A stretch of 64,000 nucleotides of DNA from Dechloromonas aromatica (nom. nud.) (GCA_017848965.1 JAFIHA010000040.1:1-64000); one strand, 5' to 3'. Positions 27,460-41,100 are shown, counted from the first letter of the stretch. Made by a program: numbers and translations. Notes: generated by a model not told the origin, from the sequence alone.

Positions 27460-29472
27460 TTATTCGAACTCGATGATGACCTGGTCGACCGACAGGCTTT
27501 CGCCGACGGCAGCGGAGATCTTCTTCACCTTGCAGTCCTGCTCGGCCTTGAGGATGTTTTCCATCTTCATCGCTTCGATCACCGCCAGCTTCTCGCCGGC
27601 CTTCACTTCCTGGCCAACCGAGACGGCAACTTCGCGCAGCAGGCCGGGCATCGGCGAGAGCAGGAACTTCGACAGATCGGGCGCCGGCTTCTCCGGCATC
27701 AGTGCCAGCAGTTCGGCGGCGCGCGCGCTCATCACCATGAAGTCGGCGCGCGTGCCCCAGTGGAATAGCGAGTACTTGGTCTTGTGCCGCTCGACCTGCA
27801 GCGTGAACTCCTGACCGTTGCAGGTGCCGGTGAACAGCGACTCGCCGAGTTTCCAGTCGGACAGGATCTCGTAGGGCTGGCCGGCGTATTCGACGTGATA
27901 GCCGCCCGGGATCGGCCGCGCCGTGACCGGGTGGTTCTCCTTCTGCTCGCCGTTCAGGCGCACCACCATCCACTGGTCGCCGACGATGCGTTCGTGGCCT
28001 TGCAACTGGCCGGTGATCGAGGCGGAACGGTCGGTGAAGGCGCGATAGACGTAGGCGGCAACCGAGACCAGCAGCGCCGGGTCGTCGTGCGGCACCATCG
28101 AGGCGTCAAAGCCGGTCGGGTAGTGCTTGGGGATGAAGCCGGTGTCGAAGATGCCGGAATGGAACACCGGGTGCTGCATCAGCGCGGCCTGGAACGGGAT
28201 GTTCGAGGAAATGCCGCGGATCACGAAGCCGTTCAGCGCATCGCGCATGCGGGCGATGGCGGCGTTGCGATCCTTGCCGTGCACGATCAGCTTGGCGATC
28301 ATCGAGTCGTAGAACATCGAGATTTCGCCGCCGTCGTAGACGCCGGTGTCGACGCGGGTCGTGCCCTGGGCGTCGGTCGATTCGGCCGGCGGCAGGAACT
28401 TGACCAGACGGCCGGTGGAAGGCAGGAAGCCGCGGAACGGGTCTTCCGCGTTGATCCGGCATTCCATCGCCCAGCCGTCGATCTTGACGTCGGCCTGGGT
28501 CAGCGGCAGCTTCTCGCCGTAGGCGACGCGGATCATCTGCTCGACCAGGTCGAGGCCGGTGATCAGTTCGGTGACCGGGTGTTCCACCTGCAGGCGGGTG
28601 TTCATTTCCAGGAAGTAGAATTCCTTGGTCGCACCGGAGACAACGAACTCGACCGTACCGGCCGACTCGTAATTCACCGCACGGGCCAGGGCCACGGCCT
28701 GCTCGCCCATTGCCTTGCGCATTTCCGGATCGACGAAGGGGCTCGGCGCTTCTTCGATGACCTTCTGGTGACGACGCTGGATCGAGCAGTCGCGCTCGTT
28801 CAGGTACACGTAGTTGCCGTGGCTGTCGCCGAGCACCTGGATTTCGATGTGGCGCGGCTCGAGCACGTACTTTTCGATGAAGACGCGGTCGTCGCCGAAG
28901 GAGTTGCGCGCTTCGTTGACGCAGGAGGAGAAGCCTTCGTGCGCTTCGGCGTCGTTGTAGGCGACGCGCAGACCCTTGCCGCCGCCGCCGGCGGAGGCCT
29001 TGATCATCACCGGGTAGCCGATCTTCCTGGCGATTTCCACGGCGGCGTCAGGACCGTCGATGGCGTCGTTGTGGCCGGGGATGGTGTTGACCTTGGCTTC
29101 GATGGCCAGCTTCTTGGACTCGATCTTGTCACCCATCTTGGCGATCGAGTAGTGCTTCGGCCCGATGAACTTGATGCCTTCTTCTTCCAGGCGGCGCTAG
29201 AATTCGGCGGTTTCCGACAGGAAGCCGTAGCCCGGGTGCACCGCTTCAGCGCCGGTCTGCTTGCAGGCGGCGATGATCTTGTCGGCAACCAGATAGGATT
29301 CCTTGGAAGCCGCCGGGCCGATGCAGACACCCTCGTCGGCCATATCGACGAACAGGGCGTCCTTGTCGGCCTCGGAATAGACGGCGACAGTCTTGATGCC
29401 CATCTTGCGGGCGGTCTTGATGACGCGGCAGGCAATTTCACCGCGGTTGGCGATCAGCATTTTGTTGCACAT
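27460..29472 (-). pseudogene. pccA: Propionyl-CoA carboxylase alpha subunit with in-frame amber codon
   Basis: This is a biotin carboxylase plus biotin carrier subunit of about 670 residues. It opens [17 protein letters not shown], contains the ATP-grasp glycine loop KASAGGGGKGLR, and ends with the biotinylation motif EAMKMEN near the C-terminus. At 29197-29199 (codon 92) a TAG interrupts the frame between GFLSETAEF and RRLEEEGIKFIGPKHYS, with no frame change on either side. A single base from TCG (serine) would restore it. Either part alone lacks a complete biotin carboxylase domain, so unless the stop is a sequencing error or is suppressed, the gene is broken. It is the last gene of the mcm-meaB-pccB-pccA operon. 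Confidence 0.88.
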
Positions 29473-29493
29473 GTTCCTTTCTCTCCCTGCCGC

Positions 29494-31029
<1,536 letters not shown>

Positions 31030-31057
31030 GGAAAAACTCCCTCAATGGAACGGGTGA

Positions 31058-32068
31058 TCAGTGTTTCAGATAGTCGAGCAGCGCATACGCGGCGGCAGCC
31101 GGCGTCGTATAACCTGCTTCGACGGAACGGGTCAGCGCGGGCAGGTTTTCCTGCACGCGCGGATGATTGCGGAAATGCTGGCGCAGGCCGGCATCGATCA
31201 GTTGCCACATCCAGGCCAGCGACTGGTGCTGGCGCTTGGCGGCGAACTCGCCGGTCGGCTTGAGCGCCGCCTGGTATTTCTCGACTTCGCTCCAGAAATC
31301 GGCGATGCCCTGCTTGTGCAGCGCCGACAGCGCAATGACCGGTGGTGCCCAGTTGGGCGAGGCCGGACGCAGCATGTGCAACGCATTGCGCCACTGGGCA
31401 CGGACAACGGCGGTAGCCTGCTTGTCAATGTCGGCCTTGTTGATGACCACCATGTCGGCGATCTCGACGATGCCCTTCTTGATCGCCTGCAGGTCGTCGC
31501 CGGCATTCGGCAACTGCAGCAGGCAAAACATGTCGACCATGCCGGCGACCGTCGTTTCCGACTGGCCAACCCCCACGGTCTCGATGATGATTACGTCGTA
31601 GCCCGCCGCTTCGCAGAGCAGCATGGCTTCGCGCGTCTTCTCGGCGACGCCGCCGAGCGAACCGGCCGACGGACTGGGGCGGATGAAGGCTTCCTCGCGC
31701 TGCGAGAGCTGCTCCATGCGCGTCTTGTCGCCGAGGATGGAACCGCCAGAGACCGACGACGAAGGATCAACGGCGAGCACGGCGAGTTTCTTGCCCCGTT
31801 CGATCAGCCAGACGCCAAGGGCTTCGATGAAGGTCGACTTGCCGGCGCCGGGCACGCCGGAAATGCCGATCCGGATCGCCCCGCCAGTCTTCGGCAGCAG
31901 CGCGGTCAGCACTTGCTGCGCACGCTGCTGGTGATCGGCGCGGGTCGATTCGATCAGCGTGATCGCCTTGGCCAGCGCGCGGCGCTGGCCTTTGAGCACG
32001 CCATCGACCAGTTGCCGGTCGGCGTCGGAGAGAAGATTCGCCTTCACCGGCGCCTCGTCCAGTTTCAT
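31058..32068 (-). CDS. meaB: Methylmalonyl-CoA mutase chaperone GTPase MeaB
   Basis: MeaB is a G3E-family GTPase that protects and reloads the B12 cofactor of methylmalonyl-CoA mutase. The 336-residue product has P-loop GVPGAGKST near residue 62, DPSSSVSGGSILGDKTRM, the switch segment ETVGVGQSE and the NKAD specificity motif. The ATG at 32068 (MKLDEAPVKAN) is the sensible start; the frame runs upstream into the mutase gene. It sits between mutase and carboxylase genes. Confidence 0.94.
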   Translation of the reverse strand: MKLDEAPVKANLLSDADRQLVDGVLKGQRRALAKAITLIESTRADHQQRAQQVLTALLPKTGGAIRIGISGVPGAGKSTFIEALGVWLIERGKKLAVLAVDPSSSVSGGSILGDKTRMEQLSQREEAFIRPSPSAGSLGGVAEKTREAMLLCEAAGYDVIIIETVGVGQSETTVAGMVDMFCLLQLPNAGDDLQAIKKGIVEIADMVVINKADIDKQATAVVRAQWRNALHMLRPASPNWAPPVIALSALHKQGIADFWSEVEKYQAALKPTGEFAAKRQHQSLAWMWQLIDAGLRQHFRNHPRVQENLPALTRSVEAGYTTPAAAAYALLDYLKH

Positions 32069-32075
32069 CCCGGCC

Positions 32076-34226
<2,151 letters not shown>

Positions 34227-34268
34227 GAAACACCTCTCGCCGATTCGATTTTTTCGGGCCGATGATGC

Positions 34269-34283
34269 AGAATTCAAAATTCT
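34269..34283. promoter_or_regulatory. Perfect palindrome upstream of mcm
   Basis: AGAATT-CAA-AATTCT forms a perfect inverted repeat 43 bases upstream of the mcm start, in the spacer shared with the divergent GntR gene. It is a candidate operator for that regulator. Further towards the GntR gene the strand carries TTGACA at 34302-34307, without a convincing -10 partner. Confidence 0.4.
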
Positions 34284-34393
34284 ACGCTTTCAGGGCCCAG
34301 CTTGACATGGTCAGCCCTACATAATACTTTATCCATAATTACGGAGGCAAGCCGGCGACGTACCGGCCTGTCCGGCTCACAACTCTCGAGACA

Positions 34394-35065
34394 ATGAACC
34401 GCATCGCTCCCACCGCGCTTTACCAGGAAGTCGCCGAACGTCTGCGACAACGCATCTACGCCCACGAACTGCCGCCAGGCACCTGGATCGACGAACAGAA
34501 GCTGGCCGAGCAGTATGGCATCTCGCGCACGCCCTTGCGCGAAGCCCTGAAAGTGCTTGCCTCGGAAGGCCTGGTCGAACTGAAGCCGCGTCGCGGTTGC
34601 TACGTCACCGAAATCTCCCGCCAGGATCTCGACGACATCTTTCCGCTGATTGCCCTCCTCGAAGGCCGCTGCGCGGCGGAGGCCGTGAAGCGGGCCAAGG
34701 CGGCGGATCTGACGGCGCTCCGGACGATCCACGAGAAGCTCGAAGCGGCGGCGCGCGACGCGCGCGTCGATGCCTTCTTCGAGGCCAATCAGGAATTCCA
34801 CCGCAAGATCCAGGAGTTGTCCGGCAACCGCTGGCTGCTGTCGGTGATCCAGGATTTGCGCAAGGTGCTGAAGCGTTCCCGTCTGCATTCCCTGTCGCTC
34901 GAAGGCCGCCTGCAGCAGTCGCTGGAAGAGCACCGGGCGATCCTCGCCCGCATGCTGGCCGGTGATGCGACCGGCGCCGAGCGGCAGATGTACGAGCACT
35001 TGCTGTCCGGACGCGAGGCACTGGCCAGAATTGACGAGCAACCTGGGGGTGGCAAGGCCGCCTGA
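34394..35065 (+). CDS. GntR-family (FCD) transcription regulator
   Basis: The 223-residue product has an N-terminal winged helix (LAEQYGISRTPLREALKVLASEGLVE) and a C-terminal all-helical FCD ligand domain, in which metal-binding residues fit the positions DDIF, EFHRKI and EEHRAIL. FCD regulators sense organic acids or acyl-CoA-type metabolites. Being divergent from mcm, it probably controls propionate or methylmalonyl-CoA metabolism and perhaps itself. The true ligand is not visible. Confidence 0.88.
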   Translation: MNRIAPTALYQEVAERLRQRIYAHELPPGTWIDEQKLAEQYGISRTPLREALKVLASEGLVELKPRRGCYVTEISRQDLDDIFPLIALLEGRCAAEAVKRAKAADLTALRTIHEKLEAAARDARVDAFFEANQEFHRKIQELSGNRWLLSVIQDLRKVLKRSRLHSLSLEGRLQQSLEEHRAILARMLAGDATGAERQMYEHLLSGREALARIDEQPGGGKAA

Positions 35066-35078
35066 GCCGGGGCGGCGT

Positions 35079-35783
35079 TCAGTCGCCCAGTTGGCGCCAG
35101 AGTTTCTCGAACTGCGCCGAAAATTCCCCGACCAGTTGCCGGTCGTTGCTGAGTACCAGATTTTCCTCGTTGTACTGGCCGGCGCTGCGCGTCCAGTTGT
35201 AGCTGCCGTTGAGCAGCTTTTCGCCGTCGAAGATGGAGAACTTGTGGTGCATGTGCGCCTCGGTGCGGTCGACGACGACGGCGATCCCGGCATCGCGCAG
35301 GCGGGCGATGTCGCTGCCGGCGTCGTACTCCTTGTCGTTGTCGGTGACGATGCGCACCGCAACGCCGCGCCGATGGGCGGCCAGGACTTCTTTGGCGATG
35401 CGGTCGTCGGACAGCGTGAACACGCAGATGTCGATGCGCTGGCGGGCGTGGCGCAGGCATCGCTGGATCGTCTGCAGGCAGTCGGCGCCGGGGCTGAAGC
35501 TGGCTTCCTGGACAATTTGCGCGCTCGGCAGGCGCTGGGCGTCAAGGCTGCGGACGACGCCTTCCAGCCATTTCAGCAGCGCTAGTTGCAGCGGGTCGGC
35601 AAGGCGTTCCCGGACCAGATCGAAGGAATGGTTGCGCAAGCGGCGCAGGTCCTCGTCGCGCAGCGCGGCGGCATCCAGGGCGGCGGCCAGTGCGCGTTTC
35701 TCGTCGTCGCTCAGGCGGCCGTCGGCGATGCCGCCGGCGAGCAAGGCCAGGATGTCCTCGATGCTGATTGCCGCGTCGCTCAT
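35079..35783 (-). CDS. Phospholipase D-fold protein, single HKD motif
   Basis: The 234-residue product has an N-terminal helical part of about 95 residues followed by one phospholipase D domain. The catalytic motif is HHKFSIFDGEKLLNGSYNWT near residue 181, i.e. HxK-x4-D with the downstream Gly-Ser. Single-motif PLD proteins form dimers and act as nucleases (Nuc, Zucchini/PLD6) or lipid hydrolases. No signal peptide is seen, so it should be cytosolic. The ATG at 35783 overlaps the stop of the giant ATPase gene by four bases, tying it to that operon. Whether the substrate is DNA, RNA or lipid cannot be told from sequence. Confidence 0.85.
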   Translation of the reverse strand: MSDAAISIEDILALLAGGIADGRLSDDEKRALAAALDAAALRDEDLRRLRNHSFDLVRERLADPLQLALLKWLEGVVRSLDAQRLPSAQIVQEASFSPGADCLQTIQRCLRHARQRIDICVFTLSDDRIAKEVLAAHRRGVAVRIVTDNDKEYDAGSDIARLRDAGIAVVVDRTEAHMHHKFSIFDGEKLLNGSYNWTRSAGQYNEENLVLSNDRQLVGEFSAQFEKLWRQLGD

Positions 35784-38700
35784 GGTTTGCTCCGGGGTTT
35801 GGGTTTTTCCGGTGGCGGGTTGCCGCCGGCTTCCTTGTCGAGCTTGTCGAGGTAGGTGCTGACCCGCTTCATTTCGTCCCACATCGAGTGGTCGAGACGG
35901 ATCTTGTGGTAGGTCGCGGTGACCAGCGGCAGCAGGACCTTTTCGTAGGCCTTGACCATGTCGCCGACGACGCCGGCGAATTGCGAGAGGTCGCCGGGCT
36001 CGACATGGACGCTCGGCCTGACCGCGCGCAGCCCGGCCTCGATGCGGTCGAGACCGTCGCCCAGGCGGTCGGCGAGCGCGCTGTCGGGCTTCAGGCCGTC
36101 GACGGCGCGGGCGACATCGAGCAGCGAGGCGGCGATGCGCGTGCCGGGGTCGCTGTCGTCGCCGCCCAGCTTGCGCTGGCGGACGAAGGCTTCCTTGATC
36201 GCGGTCCACCGCGCCCGCTCGTCGGCGCTCGGGGTGCCGAGCAGTTCGGCGAGCTTGAGCAGGTTTTCCTCGGCACCGGTGGTCAGCGTCTGCGCTTCGC
36301 CGCGGTAATGGTCGCGCAGCAGGGCGTCGATTTCCTCGTCGCGCATGATCGCGGTGACCTTGCCGGCGAGTTTGGTCATGTTGCGGTAGCTGCCCTGCAG
36401 CTTGAACGGCGGCTCGGTCCGGTAGCTGTCCTTCTGCGCCGCCGAGTCGATGTAGGCCAGGTTGACCTTGAGCAGCAGGTCGCGGATGCGGAACAGGCGC
36501 TGCATCAGCGCGACCAGCTCCTCCTGTTCGAGGGCGCTGTAGGGATGGCTGAAGGCGCTGCCGGGGATTTCCTCGCCCTCGGCGAGGCGGACCAGGAGTT
36601 GAACGTCCTTCGGATCGCGCGAAGCCAGCGGCAGCAGCGCCGGGTTGGCGGTCAGGCTGTTCTCGATGTAGGACAGCGCGAACAGCGCTTCGCGGCCGTC
36701 GAGGACGTCGCCCAGGTTGTAGATGTCGGCGCGGTTGGCCAGCATGTCTGGGATCTTGAAGACGTCGCCGGACTCGGTGTAGGGGTTGCCGGCCATGACC
36801 ACGGCGAAACGCTTGCCGCGCATGTCGTAGGTGCGCGCCTCGCCCTTCCAGACGCCTTCGATGCGCCGCGTACCGTCGGCCAGGGCGATGAACTTCTGCA
36901 GGAACTCCGGGCTGGTGTGCTGGATGTCGTCGAGGTAGAGCATCACGTTGCTGCCCATGGCCAGACCGAGGTTGAGCTTCTCCAGCTCCTGGCGGGCGGC
37001 GCCGTGGGCGGCAGCAGCGGGGTCGAGGGCGGTGACGTCGTGGCCGAGGACCGGGCAGTTGATGCGCACGAAAACCAGGCCGAGACGGTCGGCGACGTAT
37101 TCCATCAGCGTCGTCTTGCCGTAGCCGGGCGGCGAGATCAGCAGCAGCAGACCCATGCGGTCGGTGCGATTGCCGGCGCCGGCGGTGCCGAGTTGCTTGG
37201 CCAGGTTATCGCCGAGCAGTGGCAGGTAGACTTCGTCGATCAGCCGGTTGCGCACGAAGGTGGACAAGGGCTTGGCCTGGAACTGGGCGATGCCCAGCCG
37301 GGCCTTCTCGGCGGCGAGCAGATCGTGGCGGCACTGCTGGAACTGCTCGAAAGCTGGCACGATCCGGTTGCGGTGATCGTCGAAGCGCTGCCAGAAATCG
37401 TTGAGGTTGAGCGCCAGGCGGCCGTCGACGATGCGTGGATGTTCGCTGCGCAGGCCGTCGACCACGGTGGCGAGGCTGGCGTTGACGCGTCGGCGCGGCA
37501 GCGCCACGGCCAGGCGCCCGGCGGCGTCGTCGATCCAGTCGACGGCGCCGGGCGCCTGGGTGACGGCAAAGGCCGCCACCCAGGCGCGCACCAGATGCCA
37601 GCGTTCGGCGGGCTCGGCGCTGTCGAGATCGCGCTGCCAGTCGCCATGTTGCTGCGTGCGTTCGAGTTCCTTGACCAGCGCGTCGGCGAGGTCGTCAGCC
37701 GGGCCGGCGATCACCCAGTGGGCGTCGGCGCGCTCGGCAGCCAGTTGGCGAATCAGGTAAGCCGCCGCCTGTGCGCAAAGTACCGGCAGGTGCTCGCCGT
37801 CGGTGGCGAAGGCGCCTTCGCCGTCTGCTGCCGGGTCGAATTCCCGGGCAAAGTGTTGCAAGGCGTGTGCCGTGTTGGCTTCGAGCCGGGTCAGTGCGTC
37901 ACTGGCGGCGAATTGCAGTTGCAGTTGCAGGGCAGTGCGCGCCTGGCGCTGCAAGGCCTCGCGGGCGGCGAGGAAGCAGCCGTGCTGCCAGTAGAGCAGG
38001 GCCAGCACCCGCTGCTTCGGCCCCCAGGCGAGGAGGCCGGCTTCGCCCTGCATGCGGATCAGGGCGGCGAGCAGGCGCGCCGCGTCGTCGTCGTGGATGC
38101 CTTTCTGATAACCCTCGCGGTAACGCGTCGCCGCGTACTGGCGGACCAGTCCGGGCAGGGCTGGGCTGTCGCCGCTCGCCGCCTGCTGCAGTTCGGTCCA
38201 CGACATGCCGTCCTGCCCGTTGAGCGCGGCGTACAGCAGACTGCCGGCGAGGTATTCGGCGCGGGCCAGCGCCGGCGTTTCGGAAATCAGCGGTTGTTCC
38301 CAGAGCGCCCGGAAGGGGTCGAGGCGAGTGTCGTCGACGCTGGCGTAGTAGTCGGTACCGGTGAGGTGCCAGGCCAGTTTTTCGTCGCGCGGTACCAGCG
38401 TCAGGTCGAGCGCCTGTTGGCTGACGGTGAAGGCATGGCGGCCGAAGCGCAGCGTGTTGCCGTCGTCGCCGAGCAGTTCGCGGCGGTCGCGGACGCTGCG
38501 CAGGGCCTGGTCGCGGGCGGTCTTGATGCGGGTGTCGAGGTCGTCGGCGGCGACGCCGTCGCCCAGCGCACGCAGGTCTTCGACCAGCTTCTGCAATTTG
38601 CCGATCAGCGGATCGGCGGCGAAATAGCCATGAACTTCGGCGATTTCCTGGAACTTGGCGACGCGCCGGGGAATACCGTCGAGGATGCGGGCGGCGGCAT

Positions 38701-41071
38701 CGTTGAGCGAACGGACGCGGCGCTGGCGGGCGTCGAGCAGACTCTGCCGACGCGCCGACAGGGCTTCGTAGACGGCTTCGCGCTGGCTGGCGATGTCGGC
38801 GAGGAAGTTCTCCTGTTCGGCAAAGCGCCCTTCCAGTTCCTCCAGTCGGGCGAGCAGGCGGGTCAGCGCTTCGTCGCATTTCTCCGGCGTGTCGGCGAAT
38901 TCCAGCGCGCTTTCGACGGTCTGGCCGAAGAGTTTGAACTGGGCGCCGAATTCGGCGGCGGCTTCGGCGCTGCCCAGATTGCGGCGCCGATTGCGGGCTT
39001 CCGCGCGCAGGCGGTTGGTCTCGGCGTAAAGCACGGAAATGCGGTCGAGGATGTCGGTGCGCAGGACCGCATCGCCGCCGGGCAGGTTGCCCAACTGTTC
39101 GCTCAACAGGTCGAGACCGCCGGCGACGGCGTCGAGTTCGCCAAGAATCTGCTCGAGCGCCTGAGCCGTCGCCGCCTGCGGGATGCGAGCGGCGAGCGCG
39201 TCGAGCAGGTGGCGCTGCCCGGCGAAGGCGTCCGGCGTCGCGAGAAACTGCATGGCGCGCTCGCCGACCCGGTTCTGTTCTTCGGCCAGTGCCTGATCCA
39301 TCGCCTCGATGCGCGGCAGATCGGCGTAGCGCAGTTCCTTCAGCGTCTGCAGGCGGCCGCGCCGCTCGCGCAACAAGTTGAGGGCGCTGACGAATTCGTC
39401 GGAACTGCGCCACAGCATGCCGGCGATCCGGGTCAGCAACTCGCGCTGTTCGGTTTCGGCGGCAGCCAGGGCCTGTGCCGTCTCGCGGCGGATGCTGTCG
39501 ACCTTTTCGAACTCGGCCAGGGTCAGGCGGGCGCCTTCGCCGATCGCCCGCAGTTCGTCGCCGAGTCCGCCGGCTTCTGCTTCGCCGATCCAGAAATAGG
39601 CATCCTGGGCGCGGCTGCACTGGCGGATCAGGTCTTCGTAGGCGGTTCGGGTTGGCACCTGTTCGCGCACGGCGCGGGCGATTGCGTTCAATTCGGAGAT
39701 GCCGCGTACCAGTTCGGCGTTGCCGATGCGGCCGAAGAAACCCTGACCGGCGCTCTGCTGGCCGGCGTGTTCGTCGCTGCTGAACGGCGTCTGCCACAGC
39801 TGCATCGGGTGTACCCGGGTCGGCTCGCCGCCGTCGGCCTGGAAGACCAGGATGCGGCCGTCCGGGAAGCGGGCGTAGCCGTTGCCGAGGATCGGCGCGC
39901 CGAGGGTCTTGTCGATCAGGTTGTAGGTGAACAGCGCGTAATGGCCAAGGCCGGGCTGGTAGAAGACGTAGAGCACGTCCTCGCCGTTCGGCGAGCGCAG
40001 GACGCGCTTGAAACGCAAGTTGTCGAGCATCGCTTCCGGCAGGTCGAAACGCTTGTGCTCGCCGGACTGAAGGTAGTAGCCGCCGGGGAAGATGACGCCG
40101 TGGTCTTCCGGCAACTGGATGCAGGAGACGCCGATGGCGTCGATGCGGGTGACGCTCTGCGTGCGCGTGTTGTAGACCAGGTAGCGCACCGTCTGCTCGC
40201 GGTAGGGCTTGATGCGCAGCAGGATCAGCAGGCCGAGCCGGGCGTAGGCGACTTCGGCGTCGTCCAGCGACTGCGTCTTGTCCTCGACCGCTTCGCTGTA
40301 GATGCCGAGCCCGCTCTCGGTGTTGTTCTCGATCTTGACCGTCAGGTCGCCGCCGATGGTTTCGACGAAGACCGTGTCGAGAATGTTGATGTGCGGATGA
40401 CGGCCGCCGACCTGGTCCTCGCGCCGGGTCGGCGTCCATTCGAAATCATGGCTCGGCGGCAGCGCCATGTCGCGTTCGCCGCGATTGTCGATGTAGCGCA
40501 GGCTGCCGTCGTTTTCCAGGCTCCAGCGGAAAACGCGCAGGTCGTGCAGTTGCTGGCCGATCTGGAAGGCGGCGAGCAGCTTGTCCTGGGTGACGCGCAA
40601 CTGGGTCAGCGTCGCCTGCTTGTAATAGGCGTGCAGTTCACGGAAATCGGAAACGAAGCGCTGGTCCTCGAGGAAGCTGCCGGCCAGTGGCAGGGCTTCG
40701 AGTTCGTCGCCGCCGCCCGTCTCGGCCAGCCGGTAGAGGGCGAAGACGTCGCCGACGGCGGTTTCCTTGCGCAACCCGATGAAGACGTTGTAGCCGAAGA
40801 GCAGGCGGTCGCCGATGCGGACGATGTCGCGGGCGACGCAGTTGTTTTCGGTGCGGGCCCGGGTGCGCAGGATCAGCGACTGCTCGTTGCGGCCGAATTC
40901 GGCAACGCGCGCCGCGTTCAGCGCCTGGGTCCGGGTCAGCAGCGCGTCGCCGTGACCGGCGAGGCGTTTCTTCAGCAGCTCGTAACTGCCGCTGTCGCCG
41001 ACCATGGCGTCAGTCGGGTCGGTCGTCGCGGTAGCCGGGATTTCAGGTGCAGGCGTATTCGTGGAAGCCAT
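35780..41071 (-). CDS. Giant AAA+ ATPase of the DUF3686 / DNA repair ATPase type
   Basis: The 1763-residue product resembles proteins annotated only as DNA repair ATPase. The first 440 residues look beta-rich and propeller-like. Residues about 450-900 are largely helical and coiled-coil (repeated Arg/Glu/Leu stretches such as LARLEELEGRFAEQENFLADI). A single AAA+ module follows, with Walker A ISPPGYGKTTLMEY near 1313 and Walker B VMLYLDDIQH near 1376, of MoxR-like flavour, and then a helical C-terminal region. There is no membrane segment or signal peptide. It follows the flotillin gene after a 78-base gap with a hairpin and overlaps the PLD gene. Function is not established; the neighbours suggest membrane stress handling. 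Confidence 0.8.
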   Translation of the reverse strand: MASTNTPAPEIPATATTDPTDAMVGDSGSYELLKKRLAGHGDALLTRTQALNAARVAEFGRNEQSLILRTRARTENNCVARDIVRIGDRLLFGYNVFIGLRKETAVGDVFALYRLAETGGGDELEALPLAGSFLEDQRFVSDFRELHAYYKQATLTQLRVTQDKLLAAFQIGQQLHDLRVFRWSLENDGSLRYIDNRGERDMALPPSHDFEWTPTRREDQVGGRHPHINILDTVFVETIGGDLTVKIENNTESGLGIYSEAVEDKTQSLDDAEVAYARLGLLILLRIKPYREQTVRYLVYNTRTQSVTRIDAIGVSCIQLPEDHGVIFPGGYYLQSGEHKRFDLPEAMLDNLRFKRVLRSPNGEDVLYVFYQPGLGHYALFTYNLIDKTLGAPILGNGYARFPDGRILVFQADGGEPTRVHPMQLWQTPFSSDEHAGQQSAGQGFFGRIGNAELVRGISELNAIARAVREQVPTRTAYEDLIRQCSRAQDAYFWIGEAEAGGLGDELRAIGEGARLTLAEFEKVDSIRRETAQALAAAETEQRELLTRIAGMLWRSSDEFVSALNLLRERRGRLQTLKELRYADLPRIEAMDQALAEEQNRVGERAMQFLATPDAFAGQRHLLDALAARIPQAATAQALEQILGELDAVAGGLDLLSEQLGNLPGGDAVLRTDILDRISVLYAETNRLRAEARNRRRNLGSAEAAAEFGAQFKLFGQTVESALEFADTPEKCDEALTRLLARLEELEGRFAEQENFLADIASQREAVYEALSARRQSLLDARQRRVRSLNDAAARILDGIPRRVAKFQEIAEVHGYFAADPLIGKLQKLVEDLRALGDGVAADDLDTRIKTARDQALRSVRDRRELLGDDGNTLRFGRHAFTVSQQALDLTLVPRDEKLAWHLTGTDYYASVDDTRLDPFRALWEQPLISETPALARAEYLAGSLLYAALNGQDGMSWTELQQAASGDSPALPGLVRQYAATRYREGYQKGIHDDDAARLLAALIRMQGEAGLLAWGPKQRVLALLYWQHGCFLAAREALQRQARTALQLQLQFAASDALTRLEANTAHALQHFAREFDPAADGEGAFATDGEHLPVLCAQAAAYLIRQLAAERADAHWVIAGPADDLADALVKELERTQQHGDWQRDLDSAEPAERWHLVRAWVAAFAVTQAPGAVDWIDDAAGRLAVALPRRRVNASLATVVDGLRSEHPRIVDGRLALNLNDFWQRFDDHRNRIVPAFEQFQQCRHDLLAAEKARLGIAQFQAKPLSTFVRNRLIDEVYLPLLGDNLAKQLGTAGAGNRTDRMGLLLLISPPGYGKTTLMEYVADRLGLVFVRINCPVLGHDVTALDPAAAAHGAARQELEKLNLGLAMGSNVMLYLDDIQHTSPEFLQKFIALADGTRRIEGVWKGEARTYDMRGKRFAVVMAGNPYTESGDVFKIPDMLANRADIYNLGDVLDGREALFALSYIENSLTANPALLPLASRDPKDVQLLVRLAEGEEIPGSAFSHPYSALEQEELVALMQRLFRIRDLLLKVNLAYIDSAAQKDSYRTEPPFKLQGSYRNMTKLAGKVTAIMRDEEIDALLRDHYRGEAQTLTTGAEENLLKLAELLGTPSADERARWTAIKEAFVRQRKLGGDDSDPGTRIAASLLDVARAVDGLKPDSALADRLGDGLDRIEAGLRAVRPSVHVEPGDLSQFAGVVGDMVKAYEKVLLPLVTATYHKIRLDHSMWDEMKRVSTYLDKLDKEAGGNPPPEKPKPRSKP

Positions 41072-41100
41072 GGCGGGGCGCCCCTAGAGGTGGTTCACAG

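Noticed and set aside
29197..29472. The 91-residue N-terminal piece of pccA as an independent gene
   Set aside because: It is an incomplete biotin carboxylase N-domain directly continued in frame after the stop; it makes no sense alone.
34302..34330. TTGACA upstream of the GntR gene as a sigma-70 promoter
   Set aside because: No -10 element of reasonable quality lies 16-18 bases downstream; TACTTT matches only three of six positions.
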